Assembly (NCBI GenBank): GCA_904502005.1 | Contig: CAJGDC010000001.1 | Location: 1-64,000 of the forward strand | Length of the DNA: 64,000 bases | Direction: 5' to 3' | Source of the DNA: an uncultured Alistipes sp. | GTDB lineage: Bacteria > Bacteroidota > Bacteroidia > Bacteroidales > Rikenellaceae | Shown: one piece after another, positions 60,675-64,000 of the stretch | How the letters are laid out: each line of letters starts with the position of its first letter | How positions within the stretch are numbered: position 1 is the stretch's first letter | The notes under the pieces: generated by a model | Told to the model about the DNA's origin: nothing | Database searches by the model: none | The model's input: the letters and a program-made list of their open reading frames with translations, nothing else | Made by a program: the position numbers and the translations under genes

Positions 60675-61475
60675 CTAACGAAGTACAGTAATATTATCGA
60701 TAGCGAAATAGCTTGGGTATGTCATATACTCAGCCGTTGAGTCAACTCTCTTTCCTCCCTCTGTTGTACCCTCAAACATACGGAACTCAACACGTTTTAC
60801 AGTTCCAAGTGCAGAGAGATCCCACTTTTTCCAACTTGAGAAGTTACGACCATCATATAGGTAGCACTCGGCTGTAGCTGTAGTATTACCCAACTCATCA
60901 ACACCTGTAGCCTCAACGCGTACATAACCATTTTTCGGCATTGCAGGGCTGAATGCATTGCCATTCTGCACAACTGCATTGGCATAGGCAGTAGGTATTA
61001 TATATAGGTTGTCAATAACACCTGTACCATACTTAAACTCTAAGAATGGAGGGCATAGATTTGTTGCCACATAGCAAACGGCAAAATTTGCACCTGAGAC
61101 TGGCTTCACGCCGATTGTAAGTTGCTGCTCATATGTAATATTGGCGCTATTCTCAACAAAGTTTGAAATTGCTATACCACCGCCAAAGAAGGTGTTGTCC
61201 TTCCAATAGTCCGGCAGATAAGATGTCAGTGTTGTCTGATTATCATACCACGCATATCCGTTGCCACCATAGAGCAAATCACCGCCATACTGAATTTTAT
61301 CAATATACTGTGCCCACCAAGAGGTAGTTACAGTGCTACTACCCTCTCCATCACCACCTGCAAAAGAGGTATCTTCAAAGGTTACAGTTGCCGGTTTTAA
61401 GACCTTCTCGGTCTGAGGTTTGTCGCAACTTGTAGCTATCAACAGTGCGAGCGCAAAAATTGTAAATCTCTTCAT
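60675..61475 (-). CDS. DUF4465-like lipoprotein
   Basis: The 266-residue product has a lipoprotein signal (LLIATSC, Cys17) and a beta-rich body with features of the DUF4465 family: an early VTFEDTSF, GGGIAISNF, the middle NLYIIPTAYANAVVQNG, ATAECYLYDG, WDLSALGTVKRVEF and the closing YPSYFAIDNITVLR. The fold looks like a carbohydrate-binding beta-sandwich, but the function is unknown. It starts 4 bp after rodA, so it appears to be co-transcribed with the cell-shape genes, an unexpected partner. Confidence 0.78.
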   Translation of the reverse strand: MKRFTIFALALLIATSCDKPQTEKVLKPATVTFEDTSFAGGDGEGSSTVTTSWWAQYIDKIQYGGDLLYGGNGYAWYDNQTTLTSYLPDYWKDNTFFGGGIAISNFVENSANITYEQQLTIGVKPVSGANFAVCYVATNLCPPFLEFKYGTGVIDNLYIIPTAYANAVVQNGNAFSPAMPKNGYVRVEATGVDELGNTTATAECYLYDGRNFSSWKKWDLSALGTVKRVEFRMFEGTTEGGKRVDSTAEYMTYPSYFAIDNITVLR

Positions 61476-61479
61476 ACTT

Positions 61480-62919
61480 CTATCGTTTAATTGGCGAGGC
61501 GTCGAGAGCTATGGCTACAAAGATAAGAATCGAAAAACCAAGCAGAGACGAACCTCCATAACTAATCAGTGGTAGCGGAATACCCATCACAGGTACTACG
61601 CCCATTGTCATTCCTATATTTATAAGGCAATGGAAAAATATTATCGACGCAACGCAGTAGCAGTAGACTCGACCAAATCCTTCAAGTTGCCTATCGCCCA
61701 TTCTCATCAATTTGAATATGAGCATAATCATCAGCGCAAAGAGTACCAGCACGCCCAAAAAGCCGAACTGCTCGCCTATTGTGCAGAAGATAAAGTCTGT
61801 ATGTTTCTCTGGCACTCGGCTGTAGCGAATCATCACACCCTCAAGGAATCCCTGACCCGAGAATCCGCCTGCACCGATAGCAATCTTAGACTGCGCGACG
61901 TTGTACATCAAATCTCTATCATGATGCAGACCCAAGAATGTACGAATACGATTCTGCTGGTGGAATGGCAGGTGGTGGAACACCATATCTGACGTCGGAA
62001 GACAGATTACCGAGACAGAGAATATCAGCACCAAGAAGTATAGTTTACGAATATTTGCTCGGTATGCATAGATAACAACGCAGACCATTGAGGCGATAGT
62101 GACATAGAGCAAACACTCATAAAAACCGAACCTTCCCGGGGTGATGAAACAGAGTAGTAGGAAGAGTAGCGTGCTCAGCAAGAATAGTGAAGCTACATAC
62201 TTGACGCACATCTTCCACTTATCGCGCATAATCATACCTGCGCTAAAGGTAAAGATGAATATCAGCGCCACCAGCAACACTGCCGGCGTGAATAGGAACG
62301 AGAGTATAAAGAGCGCTGCAAAGAATATTGCAGGCACGCAAATCCAGTGGTCTAGGCCCTCACGATAGAACATAAAGAGGAACGAACAGAATACTAGTCC
62401 CGAGCCTGTATCATTCTGCAGCACAGCAATACCCAAAGGGACACAGAGCAGCAATCCAACAATCAGCATATCGCCAAATCGCTGCACCGAGAAGTGGTAG
62501 TTGCTCATTATTCGCGCCACAGCCAGCGAGATACCCACCTTGGCAAGCTCCATAGGCTGAAGGGTAAAACCACCTACACCTAACCACGCCTTTGCGCCAT
62601 TAACCGTCTTACCCAGCGGGGTGAAGGTCAGTAGCACTATAAAGACCGTTATAGCGCAGATGATATAGGCAAATTTGTGCCATAAACTCCTATCTAACAA
62701 TAGAATTACAAGGGCGGCAACATACGATATGCCGAGCCAAACCAAGTGCTTAATATACTTATGGTCAAAGCTAAAGAACTCATCCGAGCCCTCAAAGTAT
62801 GTAGCGCTAAAGACTGCAACAAAGCCTATAATCGTAAGGACGAAATAGAGCAACACCATGCTCATATCGACCCCTTGAAAGAGCTGCACGTCGCTATTAT
62901 TTCTTCTTATGTCTATCAT
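61480..62919 (-). CDS. rodA: RodA, SEDS-family peptidoglycan glycosyltransferase
   Basis: The 479-residue membrane protein has about ten or more helices and SEDS motifs: GKTVNGAKAWLGVGGFTLQPMELAKVGI in two parts, LLCVPLGIAVLQNDTGSGLVF (catalytic-type Asp), and the C-terminal GMTMGVVPVMGIPLPLISYGGSSLL. RodA polymerises glycan strands for lateral wall growth with PBP2. Its start overlaps the mrdA gene by 23 bp, a normal mrdA-rodA arrangement. It is somewhat longer than the E. coli protein (370 residues) owing to extra helices in the middle. Confidence 0.95.
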   Translation of the reverse strand: MIDIRRNNSDVQLFQGVDMSMVLLYFVLTIIGFVAVFSATYFEGSDEFFSFDHKYIKHLVWLGISYVAALVILLLDRSLWHKFAYIICAITVFIVLLTFTPLGKTVNGAKAWLGVGGFTLQPMELAKVGISLAVARIMSNYHFSVQRFGDMLIVGLLLCVPLGIAVLQNDTGSGLVFCSFLFMFYREGLDHWICVPAIFFAALFILSFLFTPAVLLVALIFIFTFSAGMIMRDKWKMCVKYVASLFLLSTLLFLLLCFITPGRFGFYECLLYVTIASMVCVVIYAYRANIRKLYFLVLIFSVSVICLPTSDMVFHHLPFHQQNRIRTFLGLHHDRDLMYNVAQSKIAIGAGGFSGQGFLEGVMIRYSRVPEKHTDFIFCTIGEQFGFLGVLVLFALMIMLIFKLMRMGDRQLEGFGRVYCYCVASIIFFHCLINIGMTMGVVPVMGIPLPLISYGGSSLLGFSILIFVAIALDASPIKR

Positions 62920-64000
62920 ACGCTTTATAGTAATCTAACTCAAGATTCTTCACATGCTCAACCAGCCATGGGCGGGTAACAGTATCGGTCAAATACATCT
63001 CCTCTATCAGCGATGCAATCGGCACAGCCGCCGTAGCTCCCCAGATTCCATGCTCAACATAGACTGCTATAGCAATCTTAGGGTTGTTTCGAGGTGCAAA
63101 GGAGATAAATGTTGAGTGGTCGTCACCCAGAGGATTCTGCGCAGTACCGGTCTTTCCACAGACATCCAGACCCTCAAGTCTTGCCGTCTGGCACGTTCCA
63201 TCGCGATTCACAGCACGCCACATACCCTTAATAATCGTCTCAAAATGTTGTTTATCCACCGGAGTATAGTGCGCCGTGCGATACTTGACATCTATTGAGT
63301 CCTGACCCTCTATACCCTTAATGATATGCGGGGTGTAGTAATATCCACGGTTTGCAATTGTCGCGGCGAAGTTTGCAAGCTGCAAGGTGGTAGATTGAAT
63401 CTCTCCCTGACCAATAGAGACTGAGAGTACTGTAAGTGCATTCCACGAGCCTCGATAGACTTTATCGTAATATTTACGCTCCTTGACAACGCCTTTGCGC
63501 TCGCCAAATAGATCTACATCCAGTTTTGAGTTAAATCCAAAGCTCTCAACATATTTGCGCCACGCCTCATATCCCTCCTTAGGAGATTTATACTTTTTAT
63601 TCTCCAGAATATTACGAAAGACATTTGCAAAGTATGCATTACATGACGTTGCAATAGCATAATCAAGGTCAAGTGGCGAGCGATGTTCGTGGCAGCCCAT
63701 CTTCACACTACCAGAGCGATATCCCCTATTACAGCTATACCTATAGTGAGGTTTAAGCACACCCTCCTGCAGACCAATCAATCCATTAAGGAGCTTAAAT
63801 GTTGAACCTGGAGGCTGCGACGAAGTCACTGCGCGGTTATATAGCGGACGTCGCGGCTCATTCAGCAGGCGCATATAGTGATTACCACGGCCACGACCAA
63901 CGACCAACTCATTAGGGTCAAAGGTTGGGGAAGATGCCATTACAAGAATCTCTCCAGTACTTGGCTCAATGGCTACCACAGAGCCTACTTTACCCTCCAT
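62897..64000 (-). CDS. mrdA: Penicillin-binding protein 2, transpeptidase part (N-terminus off window)
   Basis: The frame is open to the right edge, so the true start lies beyond 64000; at least 367 C-terminal residues are present. Transpeptidase motifs are SxxK in QPPGSTFK (Ser66 of the visible part), SxN in ATSCNAYF and KTG in VCGKTGTAQNP. The segment begins with GSVVAIEPSTGEILVMASSPTFDPN, typical of PBP2 just before the catalytic domain. PBP2 cross-links the wall made by RodA during elongation and is a beta-lactam (mecillinam) target. It overlaps rodA by 23 bp. Confidence 0.95.
   Translation of the reverse strand: MEGKVGSVVAIEPSTGEILVMASSPTFDPNELVVGRGRGNHYMRLLNEPRRPLYNRAVTSSQPPGSTFKLLNGLIGLQEGVLKPHYRYSCNRGYRSGSVKMGCHEHRSPLDLDYAIATSCNAYFANVFRNILENKKYKSPKEGYEAWRKYVESFGFNSKLDVDLFGERKGVVKERKYYDKVYRGSWNALTVLSVSIGQGEIQSTTLQLANFAATIANRGYYYTPHIIKGIEGQDSIDVKYRTAHYTPVDKQHFETIIKGMWRAVNRDGTCQTARLEGLDVCGKTGTAQNPLGDDHSTFISFAPRNNPKIAIAVYVEHGIWGATAAVPIASLIEEMYLTDTVTRPWLVEHVKNLELDYYKAYDRHKKK

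Overview
The window looks like chromosome of a gut-type Bacteroidales bacterium (phylum Bacteroidota). The evidence is two SusC/RagA receptors, a SusD/RagB lipoprotein with Bacteroidales companion families (DUF4984-, DUF5003- and DUF4458-like, BACON), a fused lpxC-fabZ gene, 2-oxoacid:ferredoxin oxidoreductase genes, and many promoters of the Bacteroidota type (TTG/TTTG, 19-20 bp, TAnnTTTG) with no strong Shine-Dalgarno sequences. I cannot place it to genus; a Rikenellaceae/Alistipes-like organism is possible. I see no rRNA, tRNA, CRISPR array, transposase, integrase or phage gene. There are 45 protein-coding genes; those at both ends are cut by the window.

Left part (1-22040): a truncated SusC-like receptor, a haemolysin III-family membrane protein, then a minus-strand envelope operon tamB-exbB-exbD-tonB-DUF1573. 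Next come tsaD (tRNA modification), a TonB-like gene followed by korA-korB (ferredoxin-linked oxoacid metabolism), the lipid A genes lpxC/fabZ and lpxA, a large secreted WG/TPR/zinc-finger protein, adk, and thiL (thiamine monophosphate kinase).

Middle part (22088-32362): an accessory metabolic cluster built around two paralogous FAD-dependent oxidoreductases. Each is transcribed divergently from a neighbour (an SGNH esterase lipoprotein plus secreted C1B peptidase; a sodium/solute symporter), and both intergenic regions hold overlapping face-to-face promoters. A CE1-like esterase and a secreted glycerophosphodiesterase belong to the same neighbourhood. The substrate is unknown. A 423-bp gap here (30567-30989) is unusually rich in palindromes.

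Right-middle (32427-49860): one long minus-strand operon running from a RagA/SusC-RagB/SusD pair through four surface or periplasmic lipoproteins (two with leucine-rich repeats) to a subtilisin-like protease, a DUF1573 protein and a small lipoprotein. It has no glycoside hydrolase, so protein or peptide capture is the better guess. Upstream lies a TonB-dependent receptor preceded by a clear TPP riboswitch, hence a predicted outer-membrane thiamine transporter.

Right part (49871-64000): ccsB-ccsA-tri-haem cytochrome c peroxidase; surE with a histidine kinase and NarL-type response regulator; an OmpP1/FadL-like outer-membrane protein; ileS; and a cell-shape operon of mrdA (PBP2, cut), rodA and a DUF4465-like lipoprotein. 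Many convergent gene pairs share bidirectional hairpin terminators.
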